A stretch of 34,409 nt of DNA from positions 1 to 34,409 of the forward strand of contig JBAWVO010000032.1 of the NCBI GenBank assembly GCA_037147235.1, written 5' to 3'. The notes under the pieces were generated by a model, which saw nothing but the letters and a program-made list of their open reading frames with translations, was not told where the DNA came from and did no database searches. Positions 1 to 7,719 of this stretch are shown piece after piece; the first letter of the stretch is position 1; the number at the start of each line of letters is the position of its first letter. Both the position numbers and the translations under genes were made by a program. This stretch comes from JANXQG01 sp037147235 (GTDB taxonomy: Bacteria > Planctomycetota > Planctomycetia > Pirellulales > Thermoguttaceae).

Positions 1-1
1 T

Positions 2-385
2 CCTGGTGGGCTGGATAAGACCTACGCCCACAAAATCTCATTGGTCTACCGTCCCAAGAACGATACGTTCTACATGTATTATTGTGCGACCGGCAATAAG
101 GGACGCTGCATCGGGCTGATCACCAGCAAACGGTTGGACAACAACAAGGAGACCTTCGGTCGGACGTTTCGGCGGGGCCAGGAGACCCGCGCCGAACCTG
201 GACAAGGGCAAAGCCATTTAGACTCAGTCCCGTCGGAGATCAAATTTCCCACTGCGATTCTCCACGGCGTAGAGATGGTGGTTGGTGACCACGTAAAGTA
301 CGCCGTTGGCGGCGGTGGGAGTGGTGTAAATGGGATCGCATGCACGGATGCGATTGATTACTTTCAATTCTTTCCCGGCCTCTAA
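2..385 (+). CDS. 3' end of a glycosidase-like gene (partial, cut by the window edge)
   Basis: Reading frame 2 is open from the window edge. Its first ~45 codons read AHKISLVYRPKNDTFYMYY followed by CATGNKGRCIGLITSKR. This resembles the last blade of five-bladed propeller glycosidases (GH43/GH130-like), where 'AHK...YHFYCAVGDKGR.IALATSK' is typical; that is from memory of the family. Family proteins usually end a few residues after the 'TSK', but here the frame runs on ~80 codons to the stop at 383-385, through sequence antisense to the PQQ remnant. The natural stop has therefore probably been lost or the 3' end rearranged. Only nucleotides 2 to about 140 look like genuine protein. Catalytic residues would lie upstream of the window, so activity cannot be judged. 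It could instead be a surface-sugar binding propeller. Confidence 0.42.
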   Translation, partial: PGGLDKTYAHKISLVYRPKNDTFYMYYCATGNKGRCIGLITSKRLDNNKETFGRTFRRGQETRAEPGQGQSHLDSVPSEIKFPTAILHGVEMVVGDHVKYAVGGGGSGVNGIACTDAIDYFQFFPGL

Positions 386-748
386 ACCCCAGAGAAGCTT
401 CTTGCCGGAGCCGAGGTAGATTTTGCCGTCGGCCACCAGCGGTGAACCCCACACCGGCCCGCCCGCTTCGTGAATCCAAAGGCAGTTTCCCGTCTCGGCA
501 TCGAGGCAGTGCAAGCGGCCGTCAAAACCGGCGGCGTAGACTAGCCCGTCGGCGATGGCCACGGTCGAGACGCTCGCTCCGATCTTGTCGTAGGACCAGA
601 GTGTGCCGCTGCGGCTGATGTCGCCGGTCTTGGTGGCGTCGATGCAGGCCACACGGCCTGCCTTCCTACCGTGGAATGCCTCTTGGGTGAAGGGAACCTA
701 CACGCGGTTTTTGTAGAATACCGGCATGGCCGTCACCTGATACGAGGT
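224..748 (-). pseudogene. PQQ-type beta-propeller protein, 3' remnant with an in-frame amber stop
   Basis: The minus frame holds three WD-like propeller blades: 'AIADGLVYAAGFDGRLHCLD' with 'AETGNCLWIHEAGGPVWGSP', then 'ADGKIYLGSGKKLLWGLEAG', then 'AANGVLYVVTNHHLYAVE'. They match the C-terminal end of PQQ-binding-like (outer-membrane or periplasmic) propellers common in planctomycetes. Upstream, the same frame continues as 'TAMPVFYKNRV', stop, 'VPFTQEAFHGRKAGRVACID'. The TAG at 700-698 stands where these proteins have a Tyr codon, so it looks like a point nonsense mutation. Further upstream (about 750-898) the frame no longer resembles a propeller, and no signal peptide or start is seen. The gene is therefore both 5'-truncated and interrupted. 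An ORF starting at 652 could in principle be translated, but it would give a third of a propeller. Confidence 0.7.
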
Positions 749-859
749 GGAATCGTGCTGATGATCGGGCGGTGGCGCGGCTTCCCTATTGCCCGTCCGC
801 GCGGTATGATGGCTATTGTCCGCTATTTTCCGCCCCACCCCAAACCCTGGAGGTGAGTC

Positions 860-913
860 ATGTTCCACCCGGTATTCCTGATCCTCGGGGTAATACATAA
901 GGAGAATCGGTAG
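860..913 (+). CDS. possible 17-residue leader peptide abutting the response regulator
   Basis: ATG at 860 is preceded at 5 nt by a very strong Shine-Dalgarno sequence (GGAGGT, 849-854). The ORF encodes MFHPVFLILGVIHKENR and its TAG (911-913) is directly followed by the ATG of the response regulator at 914. The regulator's own ribosome site (AAGGAG, about 899-904) lies inside this ORF. The arrangement suggests translational coupling, with ribosomes ending the leader and restarting on the next codon. Both ORFs are in the same frame. The alternative is that the leader is a former N-terminal extension of the regulator cut off by a nonsense change, or chance. Confidence 0.35.
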   Translation: MFHPVFLILGVIHKENR

Positions 914-1594
914 ATGATTCCACGCACTGAAGGCAGTCCGCTAGCCGCCAAATACAAAATCCTGATTGTTGACGATCATCCGGTCGTCCGACAGGGTTTA
1001 GTTCGGCAGATCGGTCAGGAATCCAACTTTGAGGTCTTTGAAGGCCCCGACAACGTGGAAGAGGCATTCGAGCAGGTCAAAACGCTCCGGCCGAACCTTG
1101 TCCTAGTCGATATCTCGCTGAAAGACAGCCTCGGACTGGACTTAATCGCACAAATCAGGGCCTACGACAGTCGCATCAAGACCCTCGCCTGGACGATGTT
1201 CGATGAGAATGTCTACGCCAGTCGGGCACTGCGTGCTGGTGCCTCGGGCTATATCAACAAGCGCGAGCCGATCGACACGATCCTTAACGCCATTCGCCGC
1301 GTCCTCCTTGACGACACCGTGTATCTCAGTCCGACCATGACCGATCGCGTTCTGCAATGTTTCGTCGGCGAAAAGGAGGCGGCAGAGGATCCCATCGCCA
1401 GCCTTTCAAAACGGGAAGTCGAGGTGTTTCGCCTACTTGGCCAAGGAAAGACGACGCAGGCCATTGCCGGCAATCTCGGTATCAGCCCGAAGACGGTCGA
1501 GTCCCACAGGGAAAAGATCAAGACCAAACTGGGGCTGCAGAACGCCGTGGAACTGTACTGCCGTGCCGTGCAGTGGATGCTGGAGAATGGGTAA
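914..1594 (+). CDS. NarL/FixJ-type response regulator (receiver + LuxR HTH)
   Basis: This 226-aa cytoplasmic DNA-binding regulator is of the usual family length. The receiver domain covers residues ~14-130, with acidic pair D20/D21, phosphoacceptor D66 (LVLVDISLKD), switch T94 and conserved K116 (GYINKRE). The LuxR-type tetra-helical HTH is at ~160-222, with LSKREVEVFRLLGQGKTTQ then IAGNLGISPKTVESHREKIK. All phosphorylation residues are present, so it should be controlled by phosphotransfer. The start at 914 has AAGGAG 9 nt upstream. It converges on the hybrid kinase gene (stop at 1730) with a palindromic element between them. The kinase ends in an Hpt domain, and this regulator is the obvious nearby acceptor, but pairing is inferred from adjacency only. 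Its target genes are not visible. Confidence 0.93.
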   Translation: MIPRTEGSPLAAKYKILIVDDHPVVRQGLVRQIGQESNFEVFEGPDNVEEAFEQVKTLRPNLVLVDISLKDSLGLDLIAQIRAYDSRIKTLAWTMFDENVYASRALRAGASGYINKREPIDTILNAIRRVLLDDTVYLSPTMTDRVLQCFVGEKEAAEDPIASLSKREVEVFRLLGQGKTTQAIAGNLGISPKTVESHREKIKTKLGLQNAVELYCRAVQWMLENG

Positions 1595-1597
1595 GGG

Positions 1598-1701
1598 CCG
1601 GCGCAGAAATAACTGTCATGTTTTGCCTACTCGCCGAGCGGGGGTAGACGGCACACGGAGTGTGCCTGCTACTTTTCTTGCGACAGTTATTTCTGCGCCG
1701 G
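1598..1701. repeat. palindromic intergenic element with 20-bp perfect inverted ends
   Basis: The 20 bases at 1598-1617 and 1682-1701 are perfect reverse complements (arm reads CCGGCGCAGAAATAACTGTC). The 64-nt interior contains a second dyad, GGCACACGGAGTGTGCC (about 1651-1667). It lies 3 nt after the response-regulator stop and 28 nt before the kinase stop, so it could act as a bidirectional terminator for the convergent genes. The GGCACACGGAGTGTGCC core is one I recall as frequent between planctomycete genes, so the whole may be a mobile palindromic repeat (REP/MITE-like). There is no obvious target duplication. Confidence 0.75.
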
Positions 1702-1729
1702 TCCTAACGGTTATTTTGGAGGCGAGTGC

Positions 1730-3922
1730 CTATACGCCCTGGTGATGCGGTGCGAGTGCCTTTGTCAGCAGTTCGATCTGGGCTTCGAGTTCCGTGAACG
1801 CCTCGGCCGCAGCGGTCAAGTCGCCGGCCTTGCCTGCTTGCTCGACTCGTCGAGTGGCGTTTTGAGTGGGTGCCGCGCCCAAATAATTTACGGTTCCAAG
1901 TAGATGATGGGCCGTGACGGCTAGTGCCGCGGCGTTGCGGTGGCCGAGTGCCACGCGCATCTTTTCGAGTGCTTCTGCCGACTCGTCGACGAAGTACCTT
2001 ACGATATCCTGAAACATCTTGCGATCGAAGCATTGCTTCAGGGCTTCGTTCAGATCGAACACCTTCAGCGGTGCCACCGAGGTGGCCGACGTGGCGAGGC
2101 TCGATGGTTCGCCGGCCTTCGGCTGCCCCGGTGTTCCGGTGGTTTTCTCCGCGAGACGCTCGATCAGCGCGATCATTTCCGCGGCATGAATCGGTTTGGA
2201 GATATAGCCATCCATGCCCACCTCACGGCAATGCTGAGTGCCTTCGCTCATGGCATGGGCGGTGACCGCCACGATGGGCAGTCGGGCCTTGGCCGGCTCG
2301 CTCAAGGCCCGGATTGCGGCGGTGGCCTGGTAGCCGTCCATGTTCGGCATTTGCAGGTCCATTAAGAGCACGTCGTAGTCGTTCCGCCGCACGTGGTCAA
2401 GTGCCTGCTGTCCGTCCTCCGCAATCTCCACCTGATGACCGCGCTCTCGCAGGATATAGGCAGCAAGCTTCTGGTTCATGAGGTTGTCTTCTGCCAAAAG
2501 AATCCGCAGTGGCCTGAGGGGCGCAGCAGAAACCTCGAACGCGGATACCGTTTCGAGAAGCGGCTGCGTCGTCTGGGGCAAGCGAATGGTAAAGTGAAAA
2601 GTGCTGCCGCGGCCTTTCACGCTCTCGCACCTGATGCGCCCCCCCATTCGATTGACTAGACTGGATGAAATCGACAGTCCCAATCCGGTGCCTCCAAAGC
2701 GTCGGACCGTCGAGGCTTCGGCCTGCTCAAACGGAAGAAAAATAGTCTCCAGCTCACCCGGCGCGATGCCGATGCCCGTATCTCGGAAGGTGAACGCCAG
2801 GCACACGTCGTCGGTATCTTGTAACTCGACGGCCACGCGCACCTCGACATCGCCTTGTTCGGTGAACTTGATCGCATTATCCGCCAAGTTCAACACGACT
2901 TGCCGCAATCGCATCGGGTCGCCGACGAAGACATCGGGTGTGTCGGGAGTGACATGGCAGGAGAAGCTGATCCCTTTCTCTCCTGCGCGCACAGCGAGTA
3001 TATGCGTGGTCTTTGCCAGCAACTGGCGCAAACTGAACGGAATCGCCTCAAAGTGCAGGTTTCCTGACTCGATCTTCGCTGAATCCAGCAGGTCGTTCAA
3101 CAGAACCAAGAGCAGGTCGGCCGATTCCAAGGTCATTTCAAGGAAATTCCTGGCAACCGGGTCCATTGGCTTGGACATCGCCAGATTGACCATACCCAGG
3201 ATGGCGTTCATGGGCGTGCGCAACTCATGGCTCATGTTGGCTAGGAACTTACTTTTGGCAAGTGTGGCGGATTCTGCACGCTGTTGCGATTGCTCCAGTG
3301 CTTTATTGGTCGATTGTAGGGCATCGGTGTATCGACGCAATTCCTCTTCAACAAGTTTGCGTTCCGTGATGTTGGTTATCACGACGCGGTACACCGGCTC
3401 TCCGCATTTGCCGCCATCCACCTCGTTCGTCTCCAAGCGTGCCCAAAATGTCGTTCCGGCTATATTCACCATCCACAGTTCGCACACCTGCGGCTCGCCC
3501 GTTACGAAGAGTTGCCTGCGGCACAAATAGAAGATATCACGGTCTTCTTGGAGAATGAAGTGATCCAACGACCAGTTGATGAGATCGTGTTTCATCGTGC
3601 CCAGCAGGGCGACGGCGGTGAGGTTGACCTCCAGAATCTGCCCTTGCTCATTGAGGGTACAATAGCCCACCGGGGCCAAGTTGTAGAGGTCAAAATAGCG
3701 TTTACGCTCAACCTCCAGGTCATCCTGCGCCTGACGCAGGGTCACGTTTTGCATCTCCAGCTCAATCTGATGCACATGCAGCTCGTGGAATGCCCGTTGC
3801 ACTTCTTCGGGCGAGTAGCTCGATAGGTGTTGCTGCAACAGGCCAGCCCTATTCCGGACCATTTCTTCGGCCCGCCGGCGCAAATCGGTTTCCAGATCAG
3901 AATGCGGTTGTTTTTCCGTCAC
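1730..3922 (-). CDS. soluble hybrid histidine kinase: PAS, HisKA, HATPase, REC, Hpt
   Basis: This 730-aa sensor kinase has no membrane segment or signal peptide, so it should sense an internal signal. Order: coiled coil with 'HELHVHQIELEMQN' (~43-75), PAS fold with C-terminal PAC (~75-190, ending VVITNITERK), HisKA with SHELRTPMN (phospho-His H232), HATPase with N box (NLADNAIKF, N349), G1 (DTGIGI, 381-386) and G2 (GGTGLGLSIS, 410-419), REC with phosphoacceptor D522 (LLMDLQMPNMDG) and K576, and Hpt ~620-725. The Hpt site reads AHHLLGTVNYLGA, so H672 is the likely phosphoacceptor. The usual HxxKG lysine is replaced by Leu675. That lysine normally aids phosphotransfer, so relay efficiency may be altered. 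Convergent with the NarL-type regulator, a plausible relay partner. Confidence 0.93.
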   Translation of the reverse strand: MTEKQPHSDLETDLRRRAEEMVRNRAGLLQQHLSSYSPEEVQRAFHELHVHQIELEMQNVTLRQAQDDLEVERKRYFDLYNLAPVGYCTLNEQGQILEVNLTAVALLGTMKHDLINWSLDHFILQEDRDIFYLCRRQLFVTGEPQVCELWMVNIAGTTFWARLETNEVDGGKCGEPVYRVVITNITERKLVEEELRRYTDALQSTNKALEQSQQRAESATLAKSKFLANMSHELRTPMNAILGMVNLAMSKPMDPVARNFLEMTLESADLLLVLLNDLLDSAKIESGNLHFEAIPFSLRQLLAKTTHILAVRAGEKGISFSCHVTPDTPDVFVGDPMRLRQVVLNLADNAIKFTEQGDVEVRVAVELQDTDDVCLAFTFRDTGIGIAPGELETIFLPFEQAEASTVRRFGGTGLGLSISSSLVNRMGGRIRCESVKGRGSTFHFTIRLPQTTQPLLETVSAFEVSAAPLRPLRILLAEDNLMNQKLAAYILRERGHQVEIAEDGQQALDHVRRNDYDVLLMDLQMPNMDGYQATAAIRALSEPAKARLPIVAVTAHAMSEGTQHCREVGMDGYISKPIHAAEMIALIERLAEKTTGTPGQPKAGEPSSLATSATSVAPLKVFDLNEALKQCFDRKMFQDIVRYFVDESAEALEKMRVALGHRNAAALAVTAHHLLGTVNYLGAAPTQNATRRVEQAGKAGDLTAAAEAFTELEAQIELLTKALAPHHQGV

Positions 3923-4202
3923 GGTGTTGCTCGCGTTGAGGCTATCTCAAAATCCGGCGGAGAAGCAACCTCAGCCAATGTTTTTCGTTGCACAAGGGTC
4001 GTGTTCATGGAACTGCGCTCGTTGTTAAGATGCGTATGCCAACAAACTGTTATTCTGCACGATGCCGACATAAGTTTCTAGTGCTCAGCCCATGCAATTG
4101 AATGGTGCGAGAAAAATTCTTAGGTCAATCCAGGGGTTTGCCTCATAATTCTCGTCCTTGAAGCCATGGAGTTTGTTGACTCTTTCGGTTTTAGGTGCAG
4201 AA

Positions 4203-4285
4203 GTAGGGTGGGGAGAGTGAAACGAGCCCCACCAAAAGTGGACGCAATGGAATTGGTGGGGCTCGCTGCGCTCTCCCCACCCTAC
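4203..4285. repeat. imperfect 32-bp inverted repeat in the 683-bp gap before the polysaccharide cluster
   Basis: Arms 4203-4234 and 4254-4285 match as reverse complements at 29 of 32 positions. The outer end reads GTAGGGTGGGGAGAG and the inner end CGAGCCCCACCA, separated by 19 nt. Translated, it gives the 'VGRAQRAPP...LVGLVSLSPPYF' style of false ORF that I associate with this class of dispersed GTGGG/CCCAC palindromes. A partial extra copy of the outer end (CCACCCTACG) follows at ~4320-4329. The rest of 3923-4605 shows no gene. It must hold the kinase promoter (leftward) and the polysaccharide-cluster promoter (rightward), but no convincing -35/-10 pair was found. Confidence 0.75.
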
Positions 4286-4605
4286 GATTATTCGCGTAAC
4301 TTACCGTACGATGCTCCATCCACCCTACGGCGTGCCAGCAGTGCCAGCAGTTGGCAAGGTTACGATCAAGGCCAGATAAATTCTTGGTCAAACTAAGGCA
4401 TCTCCTCATTTTCCTTGCGAATCAAAACTTAATAATAGGAATGGAATGAAAGCAATGATCGTGGTTTCGCACACAACAGGTTCAGCCTGAAGGGACGCAA
4501 TAAGCGGAACACGCCAAGCGAAGAAGTGAATTCGAGTTTAACCCGCGAACGGTAAGCAGTCCCATCCCAACGTCATTCCAGAGGGCGCATCGCACGAAGT
4601 CGGCA

Positions 4606-6951
4606 ATGCAACCCAAGGGGACGGAGTTCGCGCTAACCAAACACCAAACCATGTCAGATATTCCCAAAATGAATCCAACAGAGAAAATGCATTGCGCGTC
4701 GAGGAACAACCTTGTTCCGATCGTAATGCCGGACGCTACCGATGTACCGCAGCGTAGGATGGAGAAGGAACCCACCGCGTCCGGTTTAAGACTCCAGTTC
4801 GTGCTTCATGCCCTGCGTCGCTGGTGGATGCCGGCCTTGCCGGCAAGCGTGCTGATGGCCTGCGCGTTCGGAGTCGTAGCGAGGTTTTTGTTCGTGCCGC
4901 AGTACGAGGCGACGGCGTGGTTCCGCATGGAGGAGAAGTCGCCCTTCCTGGCTTTCCAGAGCAGGGAAGATGTCCGCGTCAAGGAATTCTTTCAGACCGA
5001 GGTCGAAATGATCCGCAGCCCGTTGGTGCTCGGGCCGGTCCTGAAGCAGGCGGAACTCGCTCAGCTCCCCGAGTTTCAGAAGGCCGAAGACAAGATCGCC
5101 TGGCTTGTCAAGCAACTTCAGGTGAAAGCGGTCGGTCAGTCGGATCTGTTTACGATTCGGTTTGCCGGCCAAAAGCCCGCCAGCGCGGCGAAGATCGTGA
5201 ATGCCATAGCCGACTCCTATTTTAAGCTTCGCAACAAGAACGAAGTTGAGCACGTCAAGTGCGTGTTGGATTTACTGGGGGGGGAAAAGGAACGGCGGTC
5301 GCAAGAGGTTTTGCGGCTTCGCGAGGGGCTTCGTGAATTAGCCAAGCAGGTTACTGGCCACGACCCCTATTCGGCAAAAGCGGACAAAGAAAAAACCACC
5401 AGCAGTCCTCTGGCCGAGTTGCAAATACGGCTCATTGCCGCCCAGGTGGAACGGACGGTCTCGGAGGCGCGTGTCAAAGCGGTGGAGTGCGAGTTTCTCG
5501 CCGTCGCGGCCAGTGATGCGCCCGCCGTGGCAAAGAACACTCCCCTGACCGAGCATGAGATAGCCTATCGCAATGCCATGGTCAACAAGGCGATTGCTGA
5601 ACATGCCGAAGTGAAACAGATCGCTGCCATAATCTTAACCAAGCAGGCGAAGCTTGCCAATATCGAGGCCGTGGCCGTCCACGGCAAAGAGAATCCCATC
5701 TACGAGCGACTCCAATCCGAGATTGTACGCGAACAACGCGCCGCAGAATCGATGCGAGCCGAGATCCGTCCGCGACTCGAGAAGGAGATCGAACTGTTGT
5801 TACAGGCGCGCAGAATCGAAAGTGCGGCGGCGGTGTTCGACAAGCAGCGGGAAGAGCTTTCTCGCCTGCGAGCCGACTGCAAGGTCCGCGAGATCCTTGA
5901 GCAAACCCTTCAAATCGAGTATGCAAAGGGCCTCAAGGAAGTCAAGCTATTCAGTGGAGAATCCTTGGAGCTGGAATTCAAGCGCGACGAACTTGTCCGA
6001 GCCGAGAAAGTTTTTGAGTTGATCGCACAGCGCACTCTGGAGATCCAGACGGAACGGGGCGCTCCAGCCCGCGTCACGTTGCTGAAGCTGGCCGAGGAAC
6101 CCGTTTCACCCATGGTCACTCCGATGCGCAACGTGAGTCTTGGCGTGATAGCCGGCATGCTTTTTCCATGGGTACTCGCCATCGGCTGGGAGCGTCTGAT
6201 GAAGCGAGTAGGCGATACCCAGGATATCGAAGAGCAGTCGCATATATCGGTGCTTGGCGAGATTGCCTACCTGCCGACACGAACGCGTGCGGCAAACCAA
6301 GAGACGCCTCGTTTGTTGGAATGCGTGCGAATCTTCGAGGAAAGCATCGACACGCTTCGCACCACGCTCATGCTCTCGGAAGAATTGCGTGGCATGAGCG
6401 TGTTGGCGGTCACCAGTGCCGCAAAACACGAAGGGAAAACGAGCATTGCCTCGCAGATGGCGCTTAGCCTGGCTCGCGCTACCGGTCAGCGCGTGCTGTT
6501 GGTCGATGGCGATATGCGTTCCCCCGACATCCATCGTGTTTTCGACATACCTCGGTCGCCCGGCCTTGCCGAGATTCTTCATGAGGAATGTTCCGTGGCG
6601 GAATCCATTGTCACCACCTACGGCGAAAACGTCCATTTGCTACCGGGTGGAAAAATGGCGGCAAGCCCGCATCGGCTGTTAGGCGATGACAAGTGGAGTT
6701 CCGTGCTTGCCGAGTTGAAAGCCCAATACCGCTATGTGGTCATCGACACTCCGCCCGTGCTTGCCGCCAGTGAAGCGTTGGTATTGGCAAAAACCGCCGA
6801 CGCAACACTGGTCTGCGTGATGCGCGACGTCAGCCGTACCGATCATGTGCGACAAGTGTGTGAGCGGCTCGTGGCTGCCGGCGCGCGGCCGGTGGGCGCG
6901 GTGCTTAACGGCGTGCCTAGCCACAATTATGCCTACCGTTACGGAACCTAG
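4606..6951 (+). CDS. Wzz/BY-kinase: polysaccharide co-polymerase fused to tyrosine autokinase
   Basis: This 781-aa inner-membrane protein controls chain length and export of the polysaccharide through cycles of Tyr autophosphorylation. TM1 is at ~60-95 (RRWWMPALPASVLMACAFGV), followed by the Wzz 'PQYEATAWFRMEE' segment, a long periplasmic coiled coil (~200-490) and TM2 at ~505-527 (LGVIAGMLFPWVLAIGW). The cytoplasmic BY-kinase has Walker A SAAKHEGKTS (G610 K611 T612), Walker A' LLVDGDMRSPD (D634, D636) and Walker B VVIDTPPVL (D714). The C-terminal tail, HNYAYRYGT, has only three tyrosines, a short cluster for the family. The start is uncertain: 4606, 4651, 4669 and 4726 all lack a good ribosome site and the first ~60 residues are not conserved in type. 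It is first in the cluster, and the sugar transferase starts 2 nt after its stop. Confidence 0.93.
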   Translation: MQPKGTEFALTKHQTMSDIPKMNPTEKMHCASRNNLVPIVMPDATDVPQRRMEKEPTASGLRLQFVLHALRRWWMPALPASVLMACAFGVVARFLFVPQYEATAWFRMEEKSPFLAFQSREDVRVKEFFQTEVEMIRSPLVLGPVLKQAELAQLPEFQKAEDKIAWLVKQLQVKAVGQSDLFTIRFAGQKPASAAKIVNAIADSYFKLRNKNEVEHVKCVLDLLGGEKERRSQEVLRLREGLRELAKQVTGHDPYSAKADKEKTTSSPLAELQIRLIAAQVERTVSEARVKAVECEFLAVAASDAPAVAKNTPLTEHEIAYRNAMVNKAIAEHAEVKQIAAIILTKQAKLANIEAVAVHGKENPIYERLQSEIVREQRAAESMRAEIRPRLEKEIELLLQARRIESAAAVFDKQREELSRLRADCKVREILEQTLQIEYAKGLKEVKLFSGESLELEFKRDELVRAEKVFELIAQRTLEIQTERGAPARVTLLKLAEEPVSPMVTPMRNVSLGVIAGMLFPWVLAIGWERLMKRVGDTQDIEEQSHISVLGEIAYLPTRTRAANQETPRLLECVRIFEESIDTLRTTLMLSEELRGMSVLAVTSAAKHEGKTSIASQMALSLARATGQRVLLVDGDMRSPDIHRVFDIPRSPGLAEILHEECSVAESIVTTYGENVHLLPGGKMAASPHRLLGDDKWSSVLAELKAQYRYVVIDTPPVLAASEALVLAKTADATLVCVMRDVSRTDHVRQVCERLVAAGARPVGAVLNGVPSHNYAYRYGT

Positions 6952-6953
6952 CA

Positions 6954-7712
6954 ATGAATGAAAGCTTCAATATCACGGCGACCGCCTCCTCCTATTTTCG
7001 CTGGAAAGGCATGCTCGATTTCGTACTGGCCGCACTGATACTCGTCCCTGCGCTGCCAGTCATTGGGCTTTTGGTGGTCTTGGTGCGGCTTACCTCGCCA
7101 GGGCCGGGCATTTTTCGTCAGCGGCGCGTCGGCAAAGATGGACATTGTTTTGAAATGTTCAAGCTCCGCAGTATGCGGTCCGACGCCGAGATGGGTTTGG
7201 GGGCCGTCTGGTCGCAGCCCAAGGATCCTCGCGTTACTTTCCTTGGTCGTATTCTCCGCAAGCTCCACCTTGATGAACTCCCTCAACTCTTCAATGTTCT
7301 GCGTGGCGAAATGTCGATGGTCGGCCCGCGTCCCGAGCGCCCGGAGTTCGTTCCTATCCTTGCCGAACAGATTTCCGGCTATTGCGACCGCCTTGCCGTG
7401 CTGCCTGGCGTAACGGGGCTCGCTCAGATCAATCTGCCACCGGATAGCGGTATCGACAGCGTTCGCAGGAAGTTGGTGCTCGATCTGGACTATGTACACC
7501 AGGGCAGCCTCTGGCTCGACCTGCGCATCATCCTCTGCACCGCCGGCCGCGTGGTAGGCATCCCTCTATGCCGCGCGCTGGGACTGCGACGCCGAGTGCA
7601 TTTGCCTCTCCTCGTCAAATTTCCAGCCAAGTCCTGCAAGGACGACACCAATGCCATTCAGCCCAATCGCCACGGGCACGGGAAGTCCAAATCCGTTATT
7701 CATTTGCGTTAG
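6954..7712 (+). CDS. initiating sugar phosphotransferase (bacterial sugar transferase, WcaJ/WbaP catalytic type)
   Basis: This 252-aa enzyme transfers a sugar-1-phosphate from a nucleotide sugar onto undecaprenyl phosphate, the first step of repeat-unit assembly at the cytoplasmic face. One membrane or re-entrant helix is at ~20-45 (LDFVLAALILVPALPVIGLL), followed by the diagnostic 'SPGPGIFRQRRVGKDGHCFE' and 'MFKLRSMRSDAE', then 'KLHLDELPQLFNVLRGEMSM' and 'VGPRPERPEF'. The size is that of the short, single-domain form, without the four-TM/CoA-binding N-terminal half of WbaP-like enzymes. The C-terminal ~45 residues after 'CRALGLRRRV' look unconserved. The start at 6954 is 2 nt past the BY-kinase stop, indicating translational coupling in one operon. 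The donor sugar cannot be deduced. Confidence 0.93.
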   Translation: MNESFNITATASSYFRWKGMLDFVLAALILVPALPVIGLLVVLVRLTSPGPGIFRQRRVGKDGHCFEMFKLRSMRSDAEMGLGAVWSQPKDPRVTFLGRILRKLHLDELPQLFNVLRGEMSMVGPRPERPEFVPILAEQISGYCDRLAVLPGVTGLAQINLPPDSGIDSVRRKLVLDLDYVHQGSLWLDLRIILCTAGRVVGIPLCRALGLRRRVHLPLLVKFPAKSCKDDTNAIQPNRHGHGKSKSVIHLR

Positions 7713-7719
7713 GTTTTTC

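Noticed and set aside
2601..3530. 309-codon plus-strand ORF
   Set aside because: Shadow of the histidine kinase, whose catalytic motifs are intact on the minus strand; Ser/Arg-rich low-quality protein.
7651..7719. Upstream start for the polymerase gene
   Set aside because: It adds 23 hydrophilic residues unlike the family and lies within the preceding gene; ATG 7720 begins directly with the first membrane helix.
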